Shown here one piece after another: positions 33,335 to 44,451 of a DNA stretch of 64,000 nucleotides. Location: positions 53,600,752 through 53,664,751 of the forward strand of contig CM055095.1 in assembly GCA_029204225.1 (NCBI GenBank). Reading direction: 5' to 3'. Origin of the DNA: Diphasiastrum complanatum (Eukaryota > Streptophyta > Lycopodiopsida > Lycopodiales > Lycopodiaceae). Position 1 is the first letter of the stretch, and every line of letters starts with the position of its first letter. The translations under genes were made by a program, and so were the position numbers. The notes under the pieces were generated by a model. The model did not search any database. It was not told the origin of the DNA and was given only the letters and a program-made list of their open reading frames with translations.

Positions 33335-33590
33335 TGTCATGTTCCAAATCCCAAACTAATAGCAATAGCAATGAAGTAAAGCTAGAAGAAAGAAGATAAC
33401 AAGACATTCATGATAGCATATCAATAGAAAGCTAGAAACAATGAGATCACAATGGAATTGCATTAGCAATGAAAGAAAGAGTACAATCAATGGAAATGGA
33501 GCATTGATTCATGTGGATAGGGCACATGAGACCTAGAAATGGAGATCTCTATGGCTTGCATTCACAAGGAAGCAAGAAGCTGCACTTGTG
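33335..33590 (-). repeat. Truncated 5' LTR of copy 3
   Basis: The inner end (TGTCATGTTCC on the plus strand, i.e. ...GGAACATGACA) is present. Only about 256 of 540 bp remain. At about 33590 the sequence changes to the CACTA transposase reading on the minus strand. Confidence 0.85.
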
Positions 33591-35912
33591 AGTCCATGAT
33601 GGAAGTCGGAAAATATCTCTCAAACATGCACACAATCTCCACCATATTCTCATCTCTCTTGCAAAGATCCAGCTCACGAATTTCTTTTGAACACATCCAT
33701 CTACAACATATTCAATCCATTTTATGTCTATTTGAATTTCCAATCAATAAATACTAAATAAAAAAATGCTCCAAGTACATGTAAATACCTGACAATGATT
33801 GATAGTTTGTATATGGTCTCACAAATATCTTTTGACAAGCACCCGCGAATTGACAACGGATAGATGAATTGAATCATCTTTAGCCAATCATGAGATTTTA
33901 GACCTTGCAACTTTCCATCCACTGTGAATGATGATCGTAGAGAATGAGCAAAACCAATTGGTGTTCTAATGTCATGAATAATGGAGCGCACATGGTTAAG
34001 CTCCTCCTTAGTGAATGTCCAAGGTACTTTTGGAGCATGATCTTCACCATCCTTTATCCAATATTCTTTTTTGGTGTTTGATTCTTTTAGATCGTGTCTT
34101 GCAACAATGGTATCTTTTTCACCAATCAAGTGTTTCCAAATAGATTCACCCACATTTTTAAATATGTACATGGGATCAAGTTGGTGATTAATAAATAGGT
34201 TATTCCAATATTCCAAACGATGAAATATAGATAATCTTTTCATACCATCGATTGGCTTTGCTTGAGCTTCCTCCCATAGTTTTCGCCAATCTTCCATAGA
34301 CATCCTCTTTGGAGGCATCTCTCTCTCAACTCTTCCTCCAAAACCTCTTCTATGAGTGTCTCTGAATGGATGGCCTTCATGCAAGTATTTACGATGATTT
34401 TCATAAACCACTTTTTTGAGACTATAAGAGTATCTTCCCACAAGATTTGGCCTGCACAAAAAACAAGCATTTTTTCCAGCTGTTTGAAAGCCTGCCCAAC
34501 AAATGGATACTATCAATCACTATTAAAAAAAGTATATGTCAAAGAATAATTATAGCCATTGTAGTATATCATGTAAATGTCAGGAATTACTATTTGTATG
34601 TAACTGTAAACAAACTCCTATGTACACAAGATAGAGACTGTTTGAATGATTACCTGAGCATTCACCTAATCCTGGATAGTCATGCATTGTCCACATTACA
34701 ATGGCATGTAGTGTAAACTCCCTCTCATGTAAGGGGCACAAAATGTCATATGTTTTTATCCCCTTCCACAAATATTCCAACTCGTCAATAAGTGGTTCAA
34801 GATACACATCCATGTTCTTAACCTTGCATTGGCTGAGAATTAGAAGTGCCAACATAATGTGTCCCTTTTTGGTACTCAAACGAGGAGGAATATTATAATT
34901 TACCAAGAAAACAGGCCAAATGGACCACGTAGTTGCTCGTACACCGAAGGGGTTCACACCATATGTTGCAAGACCAAATCTCACATTTCTTGACTCATTG
35001 GCAAAGCATGGATACTCTTTGTTGATGTGTTTCCATGCAGGTGAATCTGAAGGTACCCTCATCATCCCATCCGTAGAGGTATGGTGTGCATGCTAGTCCA
35101 TAAGTTGTGCAAGAGATTTACAACAAAATAAATGTTGCAATCGTGAAATTACTGAAAAATGTCGTAAAACTTTGCACGGAATGGTTGCCCCTTGCAAATC
35201 ATCTCTATATCGAGGAGTATCACAAATGGGACATTTCTTGAGTGATTCGTACCTTCCTTGATATAAAATACAATCTTTTGAACATGCATGATATTGCTTG
35301 TAGTCCATCCCGATGTTAGACAACATCTTTCGTGCCTCATCTCTTGTCTCAAGCATGACATTCCCTTCTAGGAGAATTTTGTTTTTCAATAGTTTGTACA
35401 TGACAAAAGAAGTCATTGTAAAAAAATTATCACTAGATGTCCAAATTGTAAATTTTGTTTCAAAGCAAAAATGACAAGTAGATGAAAAAAAATTTACTCA
35501 AATAATGATGTGAGGCTTTGGTCACTCCATCTATATTTGGCTTGAAGATTTAATAGAAGTAGAGAAGTCACCAAATGAGATGTCTTTGCTCCAGGATACA
35601 ATGCGGTCTTTGATTCTTCTCGCAATTTCTTTTCTTCTTTAGACAAAAGTGCCTCCTCATCTTGTTCATTGTGTCTAGCTGCACTATTGTTCTCATAATA
35701 TCATCCAACATGTCTCCCATGACTTCAAATTCATCATTCATTGGAAGCTCATTTTCATCATTGGAACTTGTTTGCGAAGAAGTAGATCTATATGAGCTAG
35801 ATTCAGATGCATTAGTCTCTTGATTAATGCGCTCATCAATTTCCATCATCTCTTTTAAGCCTTGACATAGACGACGAGGTAATTGCTTTATATGAGGACT
35901 GTTGTATTGCAT
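33590..35912 (-). pseudogene. CACTA (En/Spm) tnp2-type transposase
   Basis: From 35912 downward: an acidic, Ser-rich start with EFEVMGDMLDDIMRTI; LYPGAKTSHL and LLNLQAKYRWSDQSL (about 35500-35600); HACSKDCILYQGRYESLKKC and IPCKVLRHFSVISRLQHLF (35093-35330); MRVPSDSPAWKHINKEYP, GLATYGVNPFG, YNIPPRLSTKKGHIMLALLI and MDVYLEPLIDELEYLW (34700-35065); TAGKNACFLCRPNL and LFINHQLDPMYIFKNV (34090-34480); GLKSHDWLKMIQFIYPLSIR (about 33840-33910); and CMFERYFPTSIMDSQ (about 33590-33630, other frame). This is the tnp2 family (Transposase_21), which binds element ends and moves CACTA DNA transposons. A probable intron lies at 34492-34653. Stops and frameshifts kill it, and the 3' end is lost at the LTR junction. 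Confidence 0.9.
34492..34653 (-). other. Probable intron in the tnp2 gene
   Basis: The GT donor lies at 34653-34652 and the AG acceptor at 34493-34492. Splicing joins GECSG to FQTAGKNACFLC, restoring the conserved SGWST-GK-AC-type segment of tnp2. The intron is 162 bp and AT-rich. Confidence 0.7.
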
Positions 35913-36960
35913 TCGTCATCTACATCGACCATTACGAGGATTATTGTCTCCAATGCTAAATGAGGATGAAGAATCCTATATACCAAAATAACAAGAAGTA
36001 GGTTGAAATAATGCTTGATAAACATTTCCTCCCAATACTTGATAGATCTAAATTTTGCATATGAATATAAATTACCTCTTTGTTTAAAAAGTATGAACAT
36101 ACCATTGTATCTATTAGACCATTTTTCTTTTCAACTTGTTAACATTCAATGAACTCAAAGAATTGCACGCTTCTACATATCTGGATGTCCATCAATGTAT
36201 GTACGATTTGCCCTTGAGATGTTGCCTCCTTGCATGCGTTGCTCCTCGAATTCAAGCCATATACTTGCATCCTCTATTGGTGACGACACAAAGCATGCCA
36301 ATCACCCCAATTGTATTGAGGTCTTGCATATGGCATCAATGTCAGAACACTATTTAGAGGAACCTCAATACTACTCAATGCAAAAAGGCCCAAACCAGCC
36401 TCAGGAAAGTGTTCACTAGGCATGATCATGTACATTCGACCCCAATACGTAAATGGTGTTCCATTTAATGGTAATGGTGATTGGAGTGGCCAACACGAAT
36501 AACTACTTCTAATGAAAGTTTTTATTAATGGTTGCAAGCTAGGTGGAAGAGGAAGGTCAGACAAAGAACCTAGAATGTCTTTTGACACATCAACAGTGCA
36601 TAGTCATTTGCAATTATCTTTCAAACTAGTCATAATACATCCAAGACGTGTTCTCTTTTTTAAAGGGGTGGTCAAGTTTGTGGAATTCACGTGGACATGG
36701 AGGACTCGTGTGCAACATCTAGAATAGGTGTGGTTGGGTGGTAAGAACGTTCTAGAGATTTGGAGACAGGGATTGAATCACAAGGCATTGATGAACTAAT
36801 TATATCATGAAAGGGGTCATCATCAACAAGAGCATCATCTAAGGCCAATGATGATCCAAAATCAATATTCATGTGATTGATCCTATCAATAATATTCTCG
36901 ATCTCTCTTGCAACTCTTTTTCTTGAAACCAATTTATGTTCATTCTTCTGCAAAAGTTGA
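35913..36960 (-). pseudogene. Companion ORF upstream of tnp2, weak SET-domain resemblance
   Basis: On the minus strand, a frame at 36588-36274 reads LPLPPSLQPLIKTFIRSSY, then FTYWGRMYMIMPSEHFPEAG, LGLFALSSIEVPLNS and MPYARPQYNWGDWHALCRHQ. After a frame change come EFEEQRMQGGN and RTYIDGHPDM. The order of a GLGLFA segment, a Tyr-containing turn and a YIDGHP-type segment resembles the N- to mid-portion of SET methyltransferase domains. The match is by eye and weak. Another frame (36953-36687) is rich in Asp and Ser. It lies on the same strand as tnp2 and could be the element's second gene or a captured host fragment. Stops break it. Confidence 0.35.
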
Positions 36961-36975
36961 AAATGCTAAATGTAT

Positions 36976-37118
<143 letters not shown>

Positions 37119-37438
37119 GAAACATAAATTAATATATAACACAAATCGTAAACCAGTAGCATGAAACACACACACAAACACACGCACACACACACACATG
37201 CACACCCACACCCACCCTAAACACACATGAAGAGAAAAATAGAGAGAATTTTATAGAGTGCTAATCAAAACTCCTAAACCACATGATTATATCCTACTCC
37301 AGAATGTTATCACATGCTCCCTCTCTGCATCGTTTGGGCTTTTTTGTGGAACTCATCTTCCAACAAAAAACATTTGAACCACGTCTTTAACGGAAGAAAA
37401 CAAGGGCTACACACCTTCCTAGAATTGGGAGTGTTGGT

Positions 37439-37441
<3 letters not shown>

Positions 37442-37510
<69 letters not shown>
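37442..37510. repeat. (CT)n microsatellite, about 69 bp
   Basis: A second pure CT run. 37214-37441 between the two runs holds no gene. Confidence 0.97.
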
Positions 37511-37512
<2 letters not shown>

Positions 37513-37553
37513 ACGTGAATGAGTCTATTATGGGTGATTGGATATGGAAATCA

Positions 37554-37790
37554 AGATTAACTACATCTAATCATTCTATTTGGATTTTTTCTTTTAGAAG
37601 CAAGTGAGAGATTAACTTCATCTAATCATTTTATTTGGATTTTTTTCCTTTAGAAGCAATTGAGAGATTAACTTCATCTAATCATTCTATTTGGATTTTT
37701 CTTTTTAGAAGCAAGTGAGAGATTAACTTCATCTAATTATTCTATTTGAATTTTTCCTTTTAGAAGCAAGTGAGAGATTAACTTCAAAGT
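37554..37790. repeat. Four to five 55-56-bp tandem repeats
   Basis: Units start AGATTAACTTCATCTAATCA and contain TCTATTTGGATTTTT and TAGAAGCAAGTGAGAG. Starts (ATTAA) fall at 37556, 37611, 37667, 37722 and 37777. Neighbouring CACTA sequence makes subterminal repeats a possibility. 37791-38327 shows no gene. Confidence 0.92.
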
Positions 37791-38327
37791 ATCGTGGCAC
37801 TCATCCTATCGCTCAATATTTATTGGCCAAACTATACTTGAAGTGTCATAAGGGTCAAAGATTAAAGCATTTCCAAAAAAACACTTTAAAGAGTTTACCT
37901 CTCATACTCTTGGATTCTTTGTGTGAACTCCATTGGCCCAAATATGATCGTTGACAATCCTCCTTGTCCGAATCCTAAGGCCTTTGCATTGTGTGCATGT
38001 ACATGGTATCCTCGCATCATATTCTGGTTGAAACTGGTCTAATAATCCAATTGCAAATTGCACAAATTCTTTCAGTGTCATTCAGGTGAAAATTGACAAA
38101 TTCTAACATGTGACGAATTGTAACATGTGACAAAAATTGACAAAATAGTCTTTGTACATTTACTGCATTTGCAGCCTTCATTTGTGATGGAGTGGTGTCT
38201 TGGCTTTCCAAAGAGCAATATAATATATCACAATCCTCAACCAAATCGGAGTACATCACTATTACAAATAAAAAAATCATGACATAAATCAATATACATA
38301 CATGTGATGGATCAATAGGCGGTCTAC

Positions 38328-38425
38328 GTCGACTGATGCTTCTTGGTTTCCAAGGGGAGGCTCGAACCTGGGACCAAAGAAACTTTGGATGCCAAGCTAA
38401 CCAGTTGAGCCAACCCCGTTGGTGA
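38328..38425 (-). mobile_element. tRNA-derived SINE head
   Basis: On the minus strand an RNA polymerase III A box (TGGCTCAACTGG, 38412-38401) is followed about 34 nt later by a B box (GGTTCGAGCC, 38367-38358), inside GGGGTTGGCTCAACTGGTTA and CCCAGGTTCGAGCC contexts. The T-stem and acceptor stem do not pair properly, so this is not a working tRNA gene but fits the head of a plant SINE. The tail is not delimited. Confidence 0.6.
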
Positions 38426-39185
38426 TGGAAGAGCTTGAAGATGAACCAGTCAATAGTTGTTCATTGTACTTTAGTTTTGCTTGCTCCTTTTTTCTGTGAT
38501 AGAGCTCAATTCTTTTTTCTTTCTCTAAATCACATGGAGGTACAATAATTTCCCTAGAATTCATAATTCCAATCAAATGTCATTGTAAGAATAAATTTGC
38601 AAGAAATTTTTATACACTCATATTCAAATAACAAATAAAGGGCAATTGATGTCAATATCAATAACAATATATACATGTTGTTGCGATCATGAGATGAATC
38701 ACTATCTGATGATGATGACATCGTCGATGACATATACACTCCGGTAGCCAGCTACTCTATACCACATCATAAGTAATCATTATGAGACCGTATGTACTGA
38801 ACAAATATAATAAAATTTGTTAAAGACATGCCAATATCTAATCCATGTATATTCTAGTTATGCTTAATGTAAATCTAATATTCTAGTAACATTGCTATTA
38901 AGAAAATTGCTTGGGTGGGACAACACATGACAAGCAATCAAAATGAGGTTCATACTCACAAATAGTTCAATTTGTGAGCTTTTGATGTAATTTTTGGTGG
39001 AAATCTTAGGATAAGCTACCAAGATTGAGTGCCATTGATTAGATTTGACATAGGGTCATGAAATCTAATTAATCTAGGCTGAAATAAGGTCCTCTAAACT
39101 TGTTTTACAGGTCTTGAAAGTACATAAAGTGTGAGGGAGATTTAGTCATGTTATTGTCCAAAAATAGCCAAAAATAGCCAAAATT
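38426..39185. other. No recognisable gene
   Basis: AT-rich, with short open frames only. Confidence 0.5.
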
Positions 39186-39533
39186 GGCAAGATTTGATTG
39201 TAAGTAGATTTCACATCATTTTATCTTCATTCCAACTTTGTGAGGGAGTGCTGAAACTGAGATTATAAGTCCATTTGTTGGATTGGAAATCTAATTTGAG
39301 TGAAACACAACAAAAGAGAGACCTTAGTGAATTTATAGAGACAATTAAATCCATTTCTTGGCAAGATTTGTTTGAAAGTAGTTTTCACTTCATCTTATCT
39401 TCAGTCCAGCTTTGTGAGGGAGTGATAAAAACTATGATTATAAGTCCATTTGTTGGATTAGAATTCAAATTTGAGTGAAACACTACAAGTGTGAGACCTT
39501 TGTGAGTTTTAAGTCAATCAAATCTATTTATTG
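39186..39533. repeat. 174-bp tandem duplication
   Basis: GGCAAGATTTG starts at 39186 and 39360. Both units run through TTTGTGAGGGAGTG, ATTATAAGTCCATTTGTTGG and TTTGAGTGAAACAC with scattered substitutions. Confidence 0.9.
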
Positions 39534-39606
39534 TTCGTAGAAGTCACTAGTAAGATGGGATCTGTTGGAGCATACCTTCTAGAAGCTAGTGAGAGATTGA
39601 ATTCTA

Positions 39607-39943
39607 CCATTGCTAGGTCTCATGTGCCCTATCCACATGAATCAAGGCTCTTGTTCATAGTTTGTACTCTTTAATTCATTGCTAATGTGATTCCATTGAG
39701 ATCTCCATGTTTCTGGCTTTCTATTGATATGCTATCATGATTGTCTTGTTATCTTCTTGTTTCTAGCTTTACTTCATTGTTATTGCTATTAGTTTGGGAT
39801 TTGGCACATGACATTTCTGAATTCCATTGAGACCTCCATGTTTCTAGCTTTCTATTGATATGCTATCATGATTGTCTTGTTATCTTCTTGCTTCTAGCTT
39901 TACTTCATTGTTATTGCATAAGTTTGGGATTTGGCACATGATG
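39607..39943 (+). repeat. Partial LTR of copy 4 with internal duplication
   Basis: LTR sequence from CCATTGCTAGG reaches a good end (GGCACATGACA) at 39813. Then the last 123 bp of the LTR is repeated from ATTCCATTGAG (39821), ending GGCACATGATG at 39943. Confidence 0.88.
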
Positions 39944-39948
39944 TTTCC

Positions 39949-39960
39949 TGGTATCAGAGC
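39949..39960 (+). other. Primer-binding site of copy 4
   Basis: TGGTATCAGAGC followed by ATAGATCC. Confidence 0.9.
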
Positions 39961-41041
39961 ATAGATCCTAAATTCATGATGATTTCATATGAATTTCATC
40001 AGATTTGATAAGTTTATTACATTTGTAGCTTCCTTTTTGCTAATTTTAAAGTTTGAAATTTTTAGGTCTGCTCAGACCAATTTTTGACATTCAATTGCAT
40101 TTTAAATTTCTAATTTGATTGTAGATCTTTCTCTTAGCTTTCATTTGCACTAATTTTCAAGGCATTCGGTTGTCAAAATAGGTGACTAGAATTTTGCTTT
40201 CACTTGACCTAAATTTTTCAGATTTGATCTGAGTTTTTATTTCAAGTTTCTTTCCATAAGATTTTAGAGCATTGGCTTTGATCTGATCCATATGGCAGGT
40301 CATTTGGATTAGTATCCAAAAAGTTATGACAAATCTTGATTTGTAGCTCTAGTTTGGCTAGTTTTTCTTTCTTCAAAATTTTCAGCCCTGTTCTGTGATT
40401 GATTCGACCTATGAAATCACCTTCAATTATTTATCTAATACTATCCGCTGATAGATCTTGTTGTTAGCTTTTCAAAGGTACTGAGTTTGTTTGATTTGGA
40501 TCAATATTGAGAAAGTTATGATCAAATTAGTGGAAATGGGTCAGAATTGCCAAAATCCACACTCAGTTTACTATTCTCTCGATTACTTGGCCACTTTCCT
40601 CTCTCTTGGCTAATTTTGACTCAGCTCGGTTTGGCTCTACAACTGGTTGTTCAGGATCAACGAAGAGTTACGAGTTACATGTAGTTCTAACATGGAAGTC
40701 AGTGAGTTAGAATTTTCACCGCTTTCGAAACATAGTTGGAGATGTGCACAAATTGGCCAAGCTCGACACTAACAAGAATTACATTCAGACACATTACAAT
40801 GATATGTTTAGAGGTAATGCATTAGTCTCTAGTTTGAACGTAGCATTTGAATGCTTGTTAAAAATCCCCTCGAGCTAATTGAATAAGCAAACTCTGATGT
40901 ATCCACATTGTGCTTTTTGGCGGAAGACCAGACTCCCACAACAAAGTTCTTAGGCATCAACTCACTTAAACATTATTCTCAGTGCCTGTCAACGCATGTT
41001 CTCTAATAATTCATACCACAAGCCCATGTTGACAAATAAGC

Positions 41042-41370
41042 TCAATGGATTATGCCACCAGCATCTCGATACTGCTTGTGCATAACCTTTTTAAGTTCCT
41101 TCTGGTTGTTCCAAAGTGTTGCTACATTATTATTCCCTGGGCTGTCATTGTTGGGTTCTCCAAGAAGGCTCTGAATTAAAGAAAGAATAGTTCTGATGTC
41201 GTATGCAGAAGACCATATATCCTAAAGAATGTCCAAACCAAGCAACACAACTATAGCAGAGGAGCAGTGAGCTATGGCGCTGTAAGAGTCTCCTCGTTCA
41301 AAATTGAAACCACAGATGTAAAGCAGATTCAGAATATCCCTCCAAAAGCATGATCTATCAAATTCTACAC
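41042..41370 (-). pseudogene. E2-C ubiquitin-conjugating enzyme fragment, copy 4
   Basis: This is the same C-terminal UBC19/20-like piece as at 13.56 and 32.17 kb, antisense to its element. The codon before LDIL is again Gly (GGT), as at 32.17 kb, and a stop follows at the position of the Gln in DILQDKW. The TGA end lies at 41042-41044. The shared but non-matching upstream segment runs to about 41370. Confidence 0.85.
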
Positions 41371-41389
41371 TAGAATACCTCTCTTTCCT

Positions 41390-41930
<541 letters not shown>

Positions 41931-42532
41931 TCCCTCCTCTCAATGCCCGTGAAAAAAAAAAATTTATTAAATTTTGTAATTTCCTATGGTTCCTTCTTTT
42001 TTTTTTCGAGCACAAAAACATTTCAAAGATTTCAAAGTTTTATTGAATTCAATTTATAAATTTTTTTTATACCCCCTTTTCTAAGTTGAATGCAACTCAT
42101 TTTTCCTTCTCATTCTTTGAGCGCCCATAACTTCCTTGTTTGAGCTTAGATCCTAGTGCTGTAAAAACAAAAAGTGATAAAAAAGATGAGCCTGACACTA
42201 CTAAGTTATTAAAATTGTGTAATTGTTACTTTTCAAAAAAAAATTTCAAGACCCCTTTTCTTGAGTCAGTCTTTTCGTGTTTCCATTAGTAATTTTCAAA
42301 TCTTCATATTTTTTTCGTTTGAGTTCAAAATTCGACACTGTAAAAAGCAAAATTGCTCGTAGTGACAAATTGAACACAACTGCTACTTCATTTTAATTTA
42401 TTACACTTTCCATTCACAGCCACTTTATTCTTCAAGGACTCAGAATTTTTAAGTGGGTGGAGAAGAGCAATTTTACCAGCTTGTAAAATACCATTCTGAA
42501 TAAATTTCAGATGGCGAATTCATAGTCCATGT

Positions 42533-43357
42533 AGTCCTCCAAAATGTAGACAGACACTGCTGTACCACGGTAATAAAATTAATGCAGCATTCAACGAAAT
42601 TCAAACCAAGGTGTGAAATTAAAATGAACAAGTAAATCAGATATACGAATATTAGCAAACTATTTTTCATTCGAGATAAGACAAGATAAGAAAATCATCT
42701 ATTGATTTCTCTAATTCTTCAAGCATTGCATGCAGATCCACGCAGTGCGTTGGCGTGAGAGAAATACAGTTCTCTCACGATCAATCTCTCACTTACTAAT
42801 GGACTTGTGGACCTTCAGATCCTATGCAAAATTGTCTCGCACGCAGACGGACATGTATTCTATATTTTCGTCTTCTTGCCTACAAGTGCCAGAGTACTTC
42901 CTGTGTTTGTATATATTGATCAAGTATCATCCAGTAAGTATATAGTCGTGTCTTATAACTTTCTAGATTAGAGTAATCAAACATCTACAGCTAATCACAA
43001 AATTACAAGAGTGGCGGATTAACCACGACCTAAAGTGTATCTGCTGACGTCACGGTATAAGATTAGATATCTGTACTTCTGGGCACTTGCATGATCTTGT
43101 TGGTCCTTCTTGGAGCATGAGGGCAGAGAAGAGTGTCGCGACAATTTTTGAGTCATTTGACTTTCTCGTCGTCTGACTTTCTCCTACAGTATCACAAAAT
43201 ATTCTCTTTCGCGAATCTTTTGTGCTTGTGTCTTCTCGTTGGTGTTCACGAATATTTTCGCTTTGTGTCCTTTGACTTTCGCGTTCGTGAACTTTTTCGT
43301 CAAGCAGAGGGCTGAAAGCTAGCAAAGCTTTGGTAATAGAAACATTTTGTTTCTTCA
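42533..43357 (-). repeat. 3' LTR of copia A (truncated)
   Basis: It starts TGAAGAAACAAAATG on the minus strand at 43357. It matches the 5' LTR until about 42533, where the last 165 bp is replaced by gag-only element sequence. Confidence 0.9.
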
Positions 43358-43370
43358 TCTCTCTCTCAAA
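43358..43370 (-). other. Polypurine tract of copia A
   Basis: CTTTGAGAGAGAGA on the minus strand directly before the LTR TG. Confidence 0.85.
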
Positions 43371-43738
43371 GCATGATAGCTTGACGACCCCAAGATTGCT
43401 CCTCTGTTTAGGGCCTTTGTGAAGATGTCAACAACCATGTCTTTCGTTCCGATGAAGGTGGTCTGCAACATCTTCTTCTCAATCAGATCCTTGATCAAGT
43501 GGTACTTGATCGCGATGTGTTTTGTTATTGAGTGGAACATAGGATCTTTTGTGAGATGTATTGTAGATGTGTTATCCATCTGCAAAACCAGAGGCTCGTT
43601 CCTTGTTTCGTCCAATTCTTCCAGGAACTGTCTGAGCCAGATTATCTCATTGGCCATCTTTGTTGATGCAACGTACTCTACTTTGCAGGATGACTGAGCC
43701 ACAATGGTCTGCTTCTTGCTAACCCAGAGAACTGCCAC
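43371..43738 (-). pseudogene. Copia A RNase H
   Basis: The open frame reads MAVLWVSKKQTIVAQSSCKV, EYVASTKMANEIIWLRQFLE, then LQMDNTSTIHLTKDPMFHSI, TKHIAIKYHLI and VVDIFTKALNRG. These are the copia RNase H C-terminal motifs: the E of S-x-EYVA, the D of MDN, and ADILTKAL decayed to VDIFTKAL. It degrades the RNA strand during cDNA synthesis. The N-terminal third is missing together with RT. Confidence 0.9.
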
Positions 43739-44451
43739 TTCTGACGCGATGGTGCATCCTCCTGAGATGCTTTTACAATTGTCCTTGAGGGATGCCTAGC
43801 TTGCATCACTATAGGAAAGCATTCTGAAATTTGCATCATGACAATAACACCACATTGGAATCAACCAACAGTGGCTTGAATCCTAATGATTTCAAGGCTT
43901 GATCCTTCTTCTTGTACCATTGTCGAGCTGACTATTTCAGGCCATATATACTTCTATGCATTATGCATGCATAATCAAGAAGTGAACTTGAGACATAACT
44001 TTGGGATTGATCCATATAGACCTCTTCGTCTAGCTCACCATGCATAAAAGTTGTCTTCTCATCCACAATGTGGATCCTAAGGTCATAAGCAGCTGCATAT
44101 GCAAACAATTATCGTAGGGACAAATGTTTGACGATAGGAGAGAAGATTTCAGAGTAGTCAATACCGTATCTCTGAGAAAATCCCTTCGCTACCAAGGCTT
44201 GCCTTGTATTTTGAGACATTTCCATTTGGTCTGTATTTGAGCTTGAAAACCTATTTGCATTTGACAATCTTGCGCTTATGCGACAATGGCTGCAACGTCC
44301 ATACATGGTTCTTCCTCATGGATTCCATCTCTCGGTTCATGGCCTGGATCCATTTGTCCTTCTTTAGACATTCAGTCGCCTCCTCAAAAGTCAGTGGTTT
44401 GCCACTGAATCCACAGAACTCTTCTGATGTGAAAGCTGAGCTGCCTGGCAC
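43739..44451 (-). pseudogene. Copia A RT remnant
   Basis: The RT entry region reads GFSGKPLTFEEATECLKKD, KWIQAMNREMESMRKN and HVWTLQPLSHKRKIVKCK (44251-44451), then LVAKGFSQRYGIDYSEIFSP at about 44120-44210. After that the palm, including the catalytic YVDD box, is missing. Only scattered bits remain between 43740 and 44110 (the region carrying EEVYMDQSQS-like sequence). A large deletion removed the catalytic core. Confidence 0.85.

Larger units (their letters stand above)
29033..33590 (-). mobile_element. Gag-only LTR element, most complete copy (copy 3)
   Basis: Read on the minus strand it holds: a truncated 5' LTR (33590-33335), primer-binding site, leader, antisense E2-C fragment with 3'UTR, minisatellite, second leader part, gag-like module 1 (31247-30865), gag-like module 2 (30868-30240), an unknown C-terminal domain (30227-29709), polypurine tract and 3' LTR (29564-29033). 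There is no trace of protease, RT, RNase H or integrase, so it could only move using enzymes from other elements. All coding parts carry frame breaks. The 5' LTR is cut at the junction with the CACTA transposase gene. Confidence 0.88.

Noticed and set aside
37554-37790. A CRISPR array
   Set aside because: Units are contiguous tandem repeats without unique spacers, and the genome is a plant's.
38328-38425. A functional tRNA gene
   Set aside because: Boxes A and B are good, but acceptor and T stems do not pair and no clear anticodon arm forms; a SINE head fits better.
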